A stretch of DNA of 64,000 nucleotides from Guillardia theta CCMP2712 (lineage: Eukaryota; Cryptophyceae; Pyrenomonadales; Geminigeraceae). Positions within the stretch are counted from its first letter, which is position 1. Every line of letters begins with the position of its first letter. Positions 24,581 to 40,205 of the stretch are shown one piece after another. The notes under the pieces are model-generated. The model saw nothing but the letters and a program-made list of their open reading frames with translations, was not told the origin of the DNA and searched no databases. The translations under genes and the position numbers were made by a program. The DNA is taken from NCBI RefSeq assembly GCF_000315625.1, contig NW_005434569.1:9327-73326 (forward strand), written 5' to 3'.

Positions 24581-25583
24581 ATGTACTCAAATCCAGTAGT
24601 CAATAAAATCAAGCATCAGGTGCGGTGGCGGCACGTTGTTGAATCATATATGATGATCATACATCTTGCCAACAAGATTGAAAAGAAACAATCGAGCGAC
24701 ACAAGGTGTCTGGTCGAAACTGACGAATACGCCAAGGAGGAGTGTACCAAGAGAAGTTTAGCATGCATGAAACGGTCAAAGTCACGTTTCGGAGAGTGCA
24801 AGGAATGCTTGAAACTACCAACTACATAAGGGAGAGTGCAACCGTCAAGACCCAGCAGTCTGAAGCAAGTTGGTGCAGAGATCTCATTCATCGATATCAT
24901 TTGCTCGAAATCCCTAGGAACATCTCCATCATGTAAGAAAATAAAAAAAACGCTCTTTCCTTGTTCATCAGGCAATTGGAAGCTTGACAAGGACTACAAG
25001 GACGACACAGGGCCGAACCTGTCTGCCCACCAACCAACGAATGACCTGGACGATGAGTCATCGTCGACGTTTTCTGACCCCTCGGTGTCTCTGGTAGATT
25101 CGTCTAACTTTTGCTCTTCCGCATCTGCTGAGACTATAAGCTCTGTAAAATCATTTCCCCTCAGCTGCAGTGGAAGATAGGAACACAAACTTTTCAGCGC
25201 TCACGGGATCGTATCAGGGAGCGGTCAGGCTGTTTTTACCGGATCAAAGAAGGGTAACGCAAGGCCCTCTGGTAGCGCGATCTCTTTCGATACTGCCCGC
25301 TGGAAGCTTTCCTGGCCTTGCAGGAGCTGATCCCTTCATGTCTCTCATGCAGAACCGCCCTACATCGGCGGCGACATCAGCTCAGCTTCGCAGACATCTG
25401 GTCTGTGAGTTCAACTCTGATGGTCTTACCCACAAGCGCTTCTTCTCATCGCGCAAGTTCCGCATAGCTCGAGCAGGTGTGACAGAAGCTGGGGGAGCCT
25501 CCGAGGCCCCCCGGCGATCCAGGCACCCAGTCGGCGAAAGTTCTGGACTCAGCCAGTCACGGTCAGGAAGCAACGGAGACTGA
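24581..25583 (+). CDS. Unrecognised multi-exon protein
   Basis: Three stretches look coding: about 24650-24820 with Cys-rich text (EECTKRSLACMKRSKSRFGE), about 24972-25160 with an acidic Ser-rich stretch (LDDESSSTFSDPSVSLVDSS), and about 25168-25583 (NFSALTGSYQGAVRLFLPDQ, later LTHKRFFSSRKFRIARAGV), with a stop at the end. The last region is the most convincing. The donor and phase joining the second and third stretches are unclear, since a very short intron would be needed. No domain was recognised, and a nuclear role is only a guess from composition. Confidence 0.4.
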
Positions 25584-25639
25584 GGGGCATAGTAGAGCTC
25601 ACTGAACTCGGAAGTCGTCTTGACTCTACCAGTGGCCTT

Positions 25640-25925
25640 GACACCGTCCGATCACCGTCGAACAACTTGTCAAGTTGAAGACGACTCGGCGGTGGTCTAG
25701 ATGATCGGGACTCCGGGACTCCTTTACTCAAAGATAAGTGAAGTTAAAAACTTGATGTACGACCTGAAGGGGTCACTCGGGTAGCCCGGGCGGCCCGTTA
25801 GTACCGTGACGGTACCGGGTATCACCGAGCCGGGCTAGTAACTTGCTAGTAAAGGTGGTATCATGAACCGACGGTTTTCCGGGTCCGAGATACCCGGAGA
25901 TCGAACGAGATTTGATTTGACCGGT
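25640..25925. other. GC-rich intergenic island
   Basis: CCGG, GTACCGTGACGGTACC and CGGGTA words resemble those of the other islands. It precedes a weak ORF at 26233. Confidence 0.4.
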
Positions 25926-26232
25926 CAGGTCAAAATCCAAGAGGTCGGTCGAGGGAACAGGCATTGGGTTGAAGCGGTGTACGGAGGTCGGGTGGACGTA
26001 GCAAGAAGCAACTTGGCAGAAGAAGCAGCGGGGAGACGAGAAGGGCAGTAGAAGAAGCACAACAGCAAGGACGGGAGGGTGAAAACAAGACTCAGCTTCG
26101 CTACCTGCCCCTCCTGCTCCTGCTCCCTCTGCTCCCTCTGCTCCCCCTCCCCTTCCCCACGGTATGGTCGTGGCTCTCTAATTCTCGTCGACACGAAGCC
26201 GTTGCAGCATCGCAATCTCGCATCTACAGCAT

Positions 26233-26475
26233 ATGACTGAAATGGGGTATGCCATGCTACACGAGCCGACCGCTGAAAATGGGGATGATGTGGTTCAAAT
26301 GACGGATTCTGAATTTCTTCTCCATGAGAACAGAACGCAAGACGAGGAAGAGAAGCGAACGATTATGATGCAAAGGCAGAGGAAGCTCAGCAGCCTGCAG
26401 TACTGCATCGAGCTCTTGAGCCGGCCAGCAAGGCCTCGGATAACAAGTGCAACAGGGTCAGAGCTGCAACTTTGA
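26233..26475 (+). CDS. Possible small acidic protein (80 aa)
   Basis: The open frame MTEMGYAMLHEPTAENGDDV continues through an acidic/basic helix (RTQDEEEKRTIMMQRQRKL) to a stop. No splice partner was found with confidence and no family was recognised. It could be a single exon of a larger gene. 26,476-27,150 holds no supportable exon. Confidence 0.25.
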   Translation: MTEMGYAMLHEPTAENGDDVVQMTDSEFLLHENRTQDEEEKRTIMMQRQRKLSSLQYCIELLSRPARPRITSATGSELQL

Positions 26476-27888
26476 AGTTGGTTCAAATCAAGGACGAAAG
26501 GTTGCTTCGACTAGACAGGAGTTGTTTGCAACGTTGTAATCTAGTTCAGCATCTCTATGGTGTTGTTCTTGTGTTTCTATTCTGATGAGGCGTGAAATTT
26601 TTTAGTTCTTCAATGTGCTCTATCTCGAATGTCACATTAAAACATTCGACACTGGTGTTGTATCCAGGAGGATTCACTCATACCTCCACGGATATTCCCA
26701 TGTTAACAGGACGCAGCATCAGCGCGGCAGCTCTTCCTGCCTCCCCCTTGTGTGCGCACCAAGCTTGATGTTTGCATGGATTACCTCAAGTAAACTGAAA
26801 GACTTGTGTCTTCTGATCTTATACCTTTCACACACTTCTTGCTCTACTCGCAGCGTCGTTGATCTCGCTGTTGTGTGTACAAGAAATTGCCTCTGAGAGT
26901 CAAGTTCATCGTCCATTGACGGGCAGAGCTGATATTAGAAGCAGCTCCCTGATAGTGCAATGGTGCACAAAAGTTTTGGACTCAACTAAGAATTCATGCG
27001 CAGCTCAGACATCTATGCCAGATCCGTTCTTCAGCCCATCAGTGTTCCTGTTCAAGTGATCTCCTTCTATCTTACATCATCGACACGATTTTAGACATCG
27101 TTTTCGAAAGCAAACTTGTATTCGTTCCTTATCTTTCCTTCCTTCGATGATGTGCAATAAGAACGGACTCGCTCTGCCTCTTCCCTTCTTCTTGTTTGTC
27201 GCGTCATGTCTGCCCTGCCCTGCCCTGCCCTCAGGCTGCTCTGCCCTGCTCACTTTCACACATCTGCTTCTCTGCCCTGCCCTGCCCTGCCCTGCCCTGC
27301 TCAGGACTCGATTGAGTGTCGGACTCCTCGATTACGACAAAGGGGATGTGATTCGACCCACCCCTACCTTGAACTTTGATACCCGTCCTTTTGATAGTGA
27401 ATTGAAGGGATAAGTACCCTTTCTTCTGTACCACTACCCCGTTGTAATTGCTTGTAACCCCGCTACAATCCTTGCACCTTGCACCCATCACGGCCTAGCA
27501 GCGCTCGAGCAACGAAGTGGAGGAGGAGGAGGAGGAGGAGGAGAGGAGGAGGAGGAGAGGAGGATGTTAGATAGGGTATGTGAGAAGAAACTTGAGAGGA
27601 GCACGAGGACAATGAGGAGGGCGAGGAAGAGAGGAAGGGGAGGGGGTACAAAGACTGGAAGAATGTCATTCCACCGAGGGGAGGAGTTGGTGAGAATGCT
27701 CTCCGTTTGGCTGTGGGAAGGGATTGCGCGGGGAAGGGAGGATTTGTCGCGAGTGCAATGACGGGAGCATAGACTCACGAGATCAACAAGTCGGTCAAGA
27801 TTGCGCGAGGCGAAGTGTAGAGGAGGGGAGGGGCTGACGGCGGCATGGGCTGCAGATGTGGGTAAGAGCGAAGGAGGGGATTTCTTCG
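26476..27888. other. Intergenic with CCCTG repeats, TACCCC tract and purine tracts
   Basis: It contains a (CCTGC)n cluster at 27,205-27,300 and an ACCCC tract at 27,350-27,480 on the + strand. A (GGA)n purine tract follows at 27,520-27,565, then G-rich sequence up to the MFS start. The long minus-strand frame across 27,488-28,501 is low-complexity and rejected. Confidence 0.5.
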
Positions 27889-31041
<3,153 letters not shown>

Positions 31042-31401
31042 ACACCTCCCACCCTCTCCTCCCCTCCCCCCCCTCTTGTCCAACTTCTCCTCCTCCCTCT
31101 TTCTTCTTCCTACCCTATCCTCCCACTCCTCTGAATATTATCCGCACGTATGTCTGGGAAACACGCCTTCTCTTGAATCCTCCTCCTCCTCTGCTGTCGT
31201 GTGTTATGTTGTACATAATTTCTTTGGATGCACTTCATTGAACAATTGTGTCATATCTTCTACATCCGTAGCTCACACCTGCTACTTACCACCTCTCACT
31301 CCTCTCATTCTTCCAACATCTTCTCCTCGCACCCGCACTAGAACTGGCAGCGCCGTGCTCAACAGGAACACTTGACAAACATCATCTTCTCTCGCACAAC
31401 T

Positions 31402-33880
31402 TCAAGTGAGATCGGATTCTTTGAGCTGATTCTTGACTTTGAGGAGCAGAGATGTCTTCCACTTGTCGAGTTTCGATATCTGCATCGCCAACATCATCAT
31501 TTCCGTCAACACCATCATGAGCTCCGCAACATCATGAGCAGAAGTAACAGCAACTACGCAATCAACATCTCCCTCCTCTTCCTCCTCACCATCATCATCT
31601 CCATCATCATCATCATCATCACCATCACTCCATCATCATGCATTCTTCTCTTGATAATTGTCAGACCTGATCGAATTCAAAGACAGCATTCGTGAATTTC
31701 TCGACATCCTGCGTAAAGGCATGAGATACAAGAGAGGGACGAGGAGAAATGAGGCAGAGGGGAAGAAGAGGCGTTGAAGTAAAAGCAGCACAAGAAGACA
31801 AATGGAGCTAGAAACAGGAAAAATGAAGGAGAGGAGAGAGGAGGAAGGATATGTTAAAATAAGTTAACAACCTGTTCCTCGTATGCCTCCCCAAGATCTT
31901 GTAATCTGCAAGGAGGAAGTATAAGGCAAAAAAGCAAGGCCATGAAAACAAGGAGGATGCTAGGGAAGGAGGCGGTGGCGGTCGTGGTGGACGACGAGGG
32001 GAGGGAGGAGGGAGGAGGGAGGAGGGAGGAGGGAGGAGAGAGGAGGGAGGAGGGAGGAGAGAGGAGGGAGGAGGGAGGAGATATGAACTCACAATTTGCA
32101 CTCTCTCGTGTCAGAGAAGCTGACATCGAGGTCTTGATACCTGGCGTGTCAAGTGTCATTTACAGATCCGACAAAGGACAAAAGAAGTCCCAAAACCCTT
32201 CCTTGATTCCCCCTCTTCACTCCTCTCAAACTTTGAATCCCCACCTCTCCCTCTCCTTCTCCTCCCATCTCCCTCTCCTCTTCAACTCCTCTCCTCTTCA
32301 ACTCCTCTCCTCCCCGATCTCCAGCAACTCACCGATCTACCGCTCGCTTGAACGCGATTACGTCGCCGGTGGCAAGGTGGCAGAGACCGGCTTGAAAGAA
32401 ATAATCTTTGACGCTCCACTGCGAGCCAACCGATCAGAACCTGCCCATGGAGAGAGGGTGATCGACCTTGAGGAGGGCGACATCCAAGGAGGAGGAGGCA
32501 ACGGATTCGAACACCTCGATCGCCCTCGTGTACTGCTCTTGCTCTGTCAACAGCACCAGCGTCAGCCATTCACGGTTCCTCGGTCCCTCTGCTATAGTCT
32601 GCAGTATCTTCGAAGGGATTTCACCTGCCGATAGGACAGCAACGCGCAAGAAGCATTGGTTCGACGAGCTCGTCTGGTCTTCTCCTTTGTAATAATCTCC
32701 AGCAAGCTGTTCAAGCTCTTCAGAAAAGCAAAACGAAGACGCAAGTGAATGGAGGAATGGAGAGGCGAAGTAAAACAGGGAAGAGAGCGGAAGAAGTGAA
32801 GAAAAGAAGAATGAAGAGGAAAGGGGAAGGGGAAGAAAGGACAAGGAAGAGGGGAGGAAGAGGAGATACGAAGTGTCCTGTCACCTGGAAGTGTTCGATT
32901 GCTTTCGGATAATTCAAATCTGACTCAAACAATTCTCCTGCAAAGATAAGTGAGAAGAACAAAGATCGCTAGCGAGATGCTCCCAAGCAGAATTGTTTTC
33001 AAACTTTCATATCATATGTCATATCACAGATCATCTCAAACCATCGGATCACGTCACATTTCATATCAAATTTCGCGTCATGAGAATATTACCAGCTTCT
33101 TTGTGAAACTTGGCAGCCTGCGAGAATCGCCCGTTGTTGATGTGAAGATCGATAGCTTGATTCCTAAGATGTCTGTCATCCTCTCCGGATGCATAGAGAT
33201 AGCGAATACAAGCATTCGACCGCAACCGTAGACGAGCCAGCGTCCTTCTTGTATGCTTGAAAAGCTGCCTGAAAGCTGCATCGACAGTAAGCAACCATTA
33301 ACCTTCAAAGGAACACAGTGGATGAGACAAATTATCGAAAGAGTATTCTCAGGTGAGATGAGATGAGATGAGATGCGATCCCATGGAGTGATATCCGATG
33401 AGGTCAGGTCAGGTCAGGTCAGAGGAAGGGAGATCAGATGAGAGGACAGGAGACAACAACGAAGACCAGCCTTCCTCCTTCATGCAGCAACAAGCACGGT
33501 CCCCGCCTTGGGTGTTACCTGGAAGCAGCTCCGAACTTGTCATTCAAAGCTAGCTGCAGCTCCGCACTCTTCCTGTGAGCGTCTCCGCACGAGCTCCATC
33601 GTTTTGCCTGGACGTGACATGAGCGAAGGCCCTCCAATCCCTCATCTAGTCCTCACCTGCTTGTACTTGTTTGCTGCCTCTTGGTACAACTCGATCGCAT
33701 CTTCTTTCTTGCTCCCAAACAGACTGCCGAACATGCCACCTGCCAGCGGGCAAGTCATCTCATCGTCATCTCATCGTCATCTCATCGTCATCGTAGCAAG
33801 TTACTTCAACAGTCTTCATCCTCACCCTTGAGTTTCTTCTCGGCCTTTGCGACCAGCTCGTCGGCCTGCTGCTCCGCCAT
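31402..33880 (-). CDS. Alpha-SNAP (soluble NSF attachment protein)
   Basis: The start is at 33880 (MAEQQADELVAKAEKKLKG). Exons in order give GMFGSLFGSKKEDAIELYQE, KSAELQLALNDKFGAAS, AAFQAYKKDAGSSTVAVECL, NQAIDLHINNGRFSQAAKFH, ELFESDLNYPKAIEHFQ, LAGDYYKGEDQTSSSNQCFL, EQEQYTRAIEVFESVA, DYFFQAGLCHLATGD, YQDLDVSFSDTRECKL, LQDLGEAYEEQ, DVEKFTNAVFEFDQ and ISKLDKWKTSLLLKVKNQLK. Stop at 31404-31402. This follows alpha-SNAP from end to end: TPR-like helices, the YKGE segment, FSDTRECKL and the C-terminal LDKW...LL segment that activates NSF. It recruits NSF to SNARE complexes for disassembly at membranes. An intron of about 52 nt splits the VECL/NQAI join. Confidence 0.92.
31975..32085. repeat. (GGAGGGA)n purine repeat in an alpha-SNAP intron
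   Basis: Tandem GGAGGGAGGA/GGAGAGA units lie between the exons encoding the FSDTRECKL and GEAYEEQ segments. Confidence 0.85.
33355..33425. repeat. (GAGAT)n and (GGTCA)n pentanucleotide repeats
   Basis: Two short pentamer arrays (GATGA/GAGAT units, then GGTCA units) lie inside an alpha-SNAP intron. Confidence 0.75.
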
Positions 33881-35164
33881 TTTGCCTGAGAGACCTGCAA
33901 AGAGCGCGAAGCGATATCAGCCATACAAAGTGAGAGAGCATGCTACAGGATAGAATCTTTAGATTCTCTCGCTATGAACATCAAACAATCAGCATGTCTC
34001 TGCCCTTTCGTATGGATCCTGGCCCCTTTCCGCATTGTAGCGATTGTCCACACAAAGATCCTTATGACATCTGAATCTCACCCAATTATTTTTGTTTGTT
34101 ACGACTAATGCATCCTGTTTTTCATATTTTTGCTAGAAATCACATCGTCTACACTTTCCCTCCATGCTGTTCTCTCGACCTCAAATTCCTGTCTGCCGTT
34201 TCCCTCCTTCGTCACTGTCGGCTTGTTGTCCAAGAACCTTTGTAGCTGCTTGCCTGATCTTTGTTCTGATCTAGTCTCCGTTTTCCTCTCAAACTCATCA
34301 AATCAATGAGTCCCAGTAGCCTCTTGGTTGATGTCCTCCATACCTCATCCTCTTCCCTTCCCACTCCTTTTCAGCTTGACACGACTTAGTCAGAAATATT
34401 CCATTCGTCTCTATGCATTCTCGTCTTTCTTCCAGACCCTTACCACATTTTCTCTCAACCTCTCACTTCATTGCTCGTTCTCCTCGCCATCTCTTGTCGT
34501 TTTCTCTTCTCCTGCTCCGCATTTTCTCTTGTTCTTCCTTGACACTCTTGACCATGAAAACAGCGGTGACCGCAACCTTCCTACCCTGCTTCCAAATACC
34601 CCTCCCCTTCCTACCCTGACCCCCAACATTTCTTGACTACCCCTCTTTCATTACTATGTCCCCCCATTTGTACTCATTTTATCCCCACCCTTGTAATCAT
34701 AGTTTACCATTTATGACTACCCCACCGGTACTAAAACAGAAATACCCCAAGAATTTGCTATCACCTTGTTGCCCTACCCTCAGCTGCCAATCCCTTGCTA
34801 GCGGGAAGACTACCCCTCCTTTTTTATTACCCCACCCTCACAATTACTGGGAAAATGTGAATAAGGAGGGGTATTTTCGTATACTACCACACTGGTCGAT
34901 CGCCCCCACCCTAAACCTCCTCCTCCTAGTCCCCCAATGCCCACCCTGTACATGTACCCCATTCATCTTCGATCAAATAACCCGTACTCTTGGTACCCCA
35001 GTGTACCATCTGATTGAATTTACCACCCGTCCTTTCATGCGCAAGTTTTAGTAAGAAGTAGGGGTCCATTAAAGGAAGGATGGGTAGGGTGCTCGAGAAC
35101 AAGAAAGGATGGCTTCAAGAGACGGAGCATTAACGAAAAACGATGTAGCGGAGAAAAATGCGAA

Positions 35165-35213
<49 letters not shown>

Positions 35214-35719
35214 ACAGGCAGACACAGACACCGAGTAAGAGTAAGAGTAAGAGTACGAGTAAGAGTAAGAGTTAGAAGCACATTGGGGACAGAAGATAAG
35301 GCACAGGTACCGAACACGAGGTGTCACGAGGGGATAAACGCGTAGAGGATGATGCAATTTCCTTGCCGGGTTTCTGGGATGATATTTGGGAGTACTCCGA
35401 GTAGAATGGCAGAGATTAACAGTATAGGAGCTGGAGGGCGACAAAGTTGGAAGTTGAGGAGGGCGAAGTGAGGGTGGCGCAAGCTGGACTCGAGGAACCC
35501 AAAAAGGCTCCGAGCCATTATGAAATAAGTTCCCTCAATGCTTTTTCTGGCTGACTCTGCATTGACTTGCCAGGTGATAGAGAATGGCTGAGGTGCTGCT
35601 GGTGCTCGGAGCGGTGCACATTGGAGCGCTGGTGGTAGCAGTAAATGCTCCCGGGGTGAGCGAGAGTGAGGAGGAGGAGGAGGAGGAGGAGGAGGAGGAG
35701 GAGGAGGAGGAGGAGGATC
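33881..35719. other. Intergenic with ACCCC tract and repeats
   Basis: 33,881-34,560 has no supportable exon. A TACCCC/CCACCC tract occupies about 34,580-35,015. (CAGG)n lies at 35,165-35,220, followed by (AGAGTA)n to 35,275. No gene was supported on either strand. A + ORF at 35,584 is antisense to the LRR gene's last exon and its Glu run is a (GGA)n repeat. Confidence 0.45.
35165..35280. repeat. (CAGG)n followed by (AGAGTA)n
   Basis: Thirteen or so CAGG units precede about seven AGAGTA/AGAGTAC units. It is intergenic. Confidence 0.9.
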
Positions 35720-38269
35720 TCATGGAGTCGTGCAGGCGGATTTCAAGTGGGAGTTTCCCAAGGAGGAGCAGCGGGTTGAAGAGGAGGTGGTGAGGGAGGA
35801 ACCCACGCAGAATCGGTCGTACTTTGCGCAAACGATGCCGGTCGGGGTGCAGGACGAGCCAAAGAGCGTTCCACCGTCGACCTCGATGCCCAAGATCATC
35901 GTGTGATATAGGAGGAGGTTGTGGAAGAGAAGTGTACATAGATACCTGGGTGTAGCGCCTATGTCTACATGCAAGGAGCCTTTGTTTTTCACAGAAATAT
36001 TACAGTTTCCCTCTCCTCTCCAGCATCTTCCAAGCTCGTCGTCCACTTGCAAGATGACGGATCGCTCACCGCCCGCTAGGCTGACAAGTTGAGAATTGTC
36101 AACTCCGAGGATAAAATTGAATGTCTCGTCGGACTCGATCATGGGTGTATCGCAGAATTTCCTGTACAAGATGCTGCGGGAAGAAGAAGTCAACCTTAGT
36201 ACAGAGCAGAGCAGAGTGGAGCAAGGCACAAAGGCAGAGGAGGGAGTGCCATGGAAGAGGAAAGCTTGCGGAAACAAGAGCTGTGAGGGAGGGAGATGAA
36301 GGAAAAACCTGATCAAGAAGATGAACGTAACTCCTGACCCCCAGACGCTGCAACACGAGAGAGCATGAGACTTTCACCAGCGCTCCCGGCAGGTTCTCAC
36401 CTCATGCAAACCCATCGCGAACGCAATCTGCGACGTCGGATCGAACCATTTGATCTTGAACGTGTTTTCAGTACCTGCGGTGAAGAGAAATCACATCCCG
36501 GTCGACACGCACTGCACTGGCTCGTTACCTTGCGGAGAGCAACAGCTCCCTCGCCATCCTCATCTACATCGTTTTCTGCATGAACATAAGATGCCTGCCT
36601 AACGATAACACATCCTCGTCCCCACCTTCTAAATACAAAGTTTCAAGCGCATAATTCATATTCAATACATCCGCCAATTCCTTCGCTCCTTTATTACCTG
36701 CTCGCCCAGCAAATATCAGTACACACGGCGCGTATTCATCATCTCTGCACTCACCAATGCTGTTGGAACTCAACCCGACTTGAACCAAAGTGCAGTTGTC
36801 CCTCAGCGCGTCTGCAACAAAGGATGAGCCTTATGCTCACGGCAGGATCATCCACCCACTTGCAAGTTCGGCAGCGCCTGCGTCGCTTATACCTACACAC
36901 ACTGGGGTCACCCACAAGTCGCCTGACTGTCAGAGGTCCAACCATTCGACGGTACTCCAAGACTTGTCAAGACTGTGTTAGTTCGCATGGCTCGCGCTAG
37001 CTCCAACGCTCCCTGCCCATGACATTCAGAACAAAGGAACTACGAGGACGTCACTGATCGTCTCACAGCGTCCGTGATGCCGTTGTATCCTAACTCCTAC
37101 AAGATGCGATAGTCACAGGCAGGTGTTGATAAGAACCAGATCTCTCATCCTTTCATACCAAAGTTTCAAGCCAGTGATTCTTTGTCAGCCCGCACGCCAA
37201 CGCCCTCGCTCCATCAGTACAGACACCTAGACCATGTTCGTGAGCAATCAAGAAGCTTCCATCCCCTTCAAACACGAAAAGCACTGCTCAACATGAAATT
37301 GTACCATTGAAACCGAGATCGAGCTGTTTCAATGTTGTGTTCTGTCCAGCTAGAACCTCAGCTAGATGTGTCGCTCCCGCATCACCAAATCCATTGAAAG
37401 CAAACCCCAGATACTGTAACAGACTCATAAGCAGAACTGTCAAAGACAAACACCGAGCAACAAGTGCCTGGACAGAGAACAGAGGTCATAATCACCTGCA
37501 GTGACGTGTTCTGCCTTAGCGCATCCGCAATGTATCTCGCCCCCTCCGAGCTAATCCCGTTTCTCTGCAGCTCGAGCTTGACCAACGTGTTGTTCACCTT
37601 GATCGCCTCGGCAAGAGCCGTCGCTCCCCTGTCTTCGATCGCGTTCGACGCGAGGTCAAGGGTTTGCAGCGTGGTGTTGGTGTGGAGCATGCGTGCGATG
37701 TGGGTCGCCCCCACGGCACCAAGGATGGTGTCTCGCAGATCCAGCCCATCGACGGTTGAGTTGTGAGCAAGGAGGTCCCCGAGCTGACCGGCTCCCAGCG
37801 GCCCAATCCTCTCAGAGTTAAGGTCCACGGTTCCTTGAAGGCCAAACCTCCGGAGGTTCTCCACCCACCCCATGAGTGTGAAAGCCGAAGGTCTTAGATG
37901 ACAATAAGCCTCTCGTCTCCCTGCCCCAACACCTGTGAGCAACTGTACACCTCCACCCGCACGATCGGACCTTGACTAAGACCTTGACTGAGGCTTCATT
38001 CAGAGTGCCCCACTGTAGCCACGACCAGCCATCTCAAGGAATTCTGCAAAACGTGTCAGTTACATATGACGACATGACAGTTGAAACAGTAAGCCTTGAA
38101 ATGATTTAACTCTTTCTGCCTCAATCTCTATCTGGTAGCGGCTCTCTATATCAGCCTGAGCACGAGAAAACATAATAGCAGAAGCTGGCTTTGAATCGCT
38201 ATGCATTACGCCGCGTAAGTCCTCGAACAATGCTTGCTTGCATGCATTATTCAATATTCTTGCAGCCAT
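35720..38269 (-). CDS. Leucine-rich repeat (NLRC/RNI-type) protein with unassigned C-terminal domain
   Basis: The first reliable exon starts near 38269 (MAARILNNACKQALFEDLRG), though the true start is uncertain. The exon at about 37820-37495 holds LRRs of the ...TLQTLDLASNAIEDRGATAL type. One-repeat exons continue the solenoid: FNGFGDAGATHLAEVLAGQN, GVCTDGARALACGLTKN, ELGYNGITDA, ALELARAMRTNTVLTSLG, DALRDNCTLVQVGLSSNSIG and KGAKELADVLNMNYALETLY. Beyond them come FKIKWFDPTSQIAFAMGLHE, RLGVRSYVHLLDQ, ETFNFILGVDNSQLVSLAGG and ILGIEVDGGTLFGSSCTPTG, ending at a stop at 35720. The LRRs form a ribonuclease-inhibitor-like scaffold. The C-terminal region is not recognised and could be a second gene. 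Confidence 0.7.
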
Positions 38270-38879
38270 CAAGAACTGTTGGGATGATATCAGGAGGTGG
38301 TATGGATGGATCGATCCCAGGCACAATTTCCCACAACAGCAATCAAACAAAAGCGAAACAGGGTAACGGGGAATGCAGGAAGGGTCATCACACCATGACA
38401 AGGGACGAGCTGCAGAGAAATCTTCTTAAGTCAGCTCAGCTCATATGATGATCAGAAGCATTGAGAACAAAATCAACCCAAACTGCAGTAGTCAAGCAAA
38501 GGAAACTGATCATGCCGAATGGGTCAAAAATGTTCACTTGAGGAGTGAGACATAAGAACGCTCAGTGTGATGATGATCGAGGAAGGAGAGAGGAGATCAA
38601 CAAGAAAGGCACAGGGAGGCAAGAGGAGGAGGAGGAGGAGGGAGGGAGGGAGGAGGTGCAGAAAGGATGCTTCCGGCATGAACGGAAGTAGCGCTGACAG
38701 CGTGGAGTATGTGGGAAGCCTGCAGGAAGGGAACGACTTCTTTTTATGGGGTCCTGACTTAGGCCAAGAGCCTTTTTTTGTTCAGTTTTAGAGCGTGAAA
38801 TATATTTAACTAAAACCTGTGATTAAGAAGTTCCATTAATGTCTCCACCTTCTTAGCGCTCAAGATTGTGTCGTACATG

Positions 38880-39235
38880 GTGGGTAGTCAAGTTCAGTAC
38901 TGTGAAGGGTAGGGTACCCATTCTTAGCATCGAAAGATACCACCCTCTTGTGTCCTTCTTGACAATTGTCGGGTAGGGTACATGATATGTGTGGGTAGGG
39001 TGATATGAGAACCGGATGCTGTCGTATGGTAGGGTAGGGTACCCAATTCTTGCTACAAACTAGGGTAAAGAGACACTGAGAATAGGGGTGGTGAGATAAA
39101 CTGTACTACTGCTGTGGTAGGGTGATGAGTTGTAGGGGTGGGTAGTCGTAGATCCACGGAGATGGGGTGGTCCCTGGTGGTGACAACGGGATGGTCATTG
39201 TAACAAGGGGGTGGGGGTGGTGGAGGGTCACAATT
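38880..39235 (-). promoter_or_regulatory. GGGTA/GGGGTGG tract upstream of LRR gene
   Basis: It is the complement of the TACCCC tracts found before + genes: GGTAGGGTAGGGTA, GGGGTGG and GTAGGGGTGGGTAG. It lies right of the (-) LRR gene, so it is C-rich on that gene's sense strand. Telomere-like words occur, but there is no regular telomere array. Confidence 0.4.
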
Positions 39236-39484
39236 CCATTACAAAAAGATTTATTTATGTCGAAGATATAACTGGATATTAAAGATGAAACGGTGTATCG
39301 TTGTTGTTTTGTATCAAAACTTTTTAAAAGTGTTTATACATATATTGGTCTGTGGTACTGTCCTTGGGGTCCTTTTAAAATATCTCAAATTGTTGACTAT
39401 ATACATCGTACAACCACGTAAAATTATGAGTAATGTTCTTCTACTGTGCTCTTAAAAATAATGTTAAAAGGGGGGGGGGGACAT

Positions 39485-40145
39485 ATAAGGCGTCCCGGCC
39501 CGGGTTGCCGCAAGTTGGTCGGCGGACGATTAAGGCCCAGCAGTGACTGATGATCGGCGACAAACAAACAAACGAACCGTCGGCATGACTCGGAGAAAAA
39601 ACATTTAAAAAACAAGCGTCCGATCATCAGGCTGAGGGGCACTGATACTAGGGCCTCACTCAGACTCAGTGAAGCGGCTGCGTCGGCGAGACCGACCCGG
39701 CGACGGACGACTCATGATGGTGCTGAGCCTGAGCGGCTCGCCGGCCGGAGTCGGGCCGCGGCGCGGGCGGGCCGTGCGGCCGGGTACGGGTCGACTCAGT
39801 CAGATCTCCGGCCCGGACCGCGGCCGCGCAGCGCGGTAACTTTAACGTCGTCACAGTAGGCTGGCCGCTGAGCCGCCCGTCCCTGCGACTCGGACGCGCT
39901 GCCGCGGGTACCGGCGCGGCCCGGCCCGGTTGGTCCGACGGTCACTCAGGAGTCCGGGCGTGCCATGAGGCTTTCAAGGCTTTCAACTGGCAAGTTACTC
40001 AGACTCCTAACAGGCCGGACTCCCGGAACTTATTTTGAGTATAACCTCCGCGCGGGCCGGACCGTCTGCGGCACCGCCATGGTGACGGTGATGGGAGTCA
40101 CGTGACAGGGGGCGGGTCACAGTCCGAGTCCGAAATTTGTTAACT
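39485..40145. other. GC-rich island between divergent genes
   Basis: This is the largest island: CCGGCC, GGTACCGGCGCGGCC, GACTCAGT and CACGTGAC words, next to AT-rich sequence (39,240-39,460). It sits centrally between the (-) LRR gene and the (+) microexon gene, with C-rich tracts pointing outward on both sides. Confidence 0.5.
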
Positions 40146-40205
40146 TCGGGGTGTCATGACTACCCCCAAAACTCCCGTCGAATGGGGGGGAAAGTACCCC
40201 CTATG
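40145..40205 (+). promoter_or_regulatory. ACCCCC/TACCCCC tract before microexon gene
   Basis: CTACCCCCAAAAC and GTACCCCCTATG lie 45-90 nt before the ATG. This is the short version of the tract found before other genes. A core promoter role is inferred. Confidence 0.35.

Noticed and set aside
31372-31695. 107-aa + strand ORF with His/Ile-rich text
   Set aside because: It is antisense to the last alpha-SNAP exons and to (CAT)n intron repeats.
35584-35793. 69-aa + ORF with a poly-Glu run
   Set aside because: The Glu run is a (GGA)n repeat and the rest is antisense to the LRR gene's last exon.
38900-39070. Interstitial telomere array (GGGTAGGGTA words)
   Set aside because: The words are irregular, mixed with GGGGTGG, and match the reversed TACCCC tracts found before other genes.
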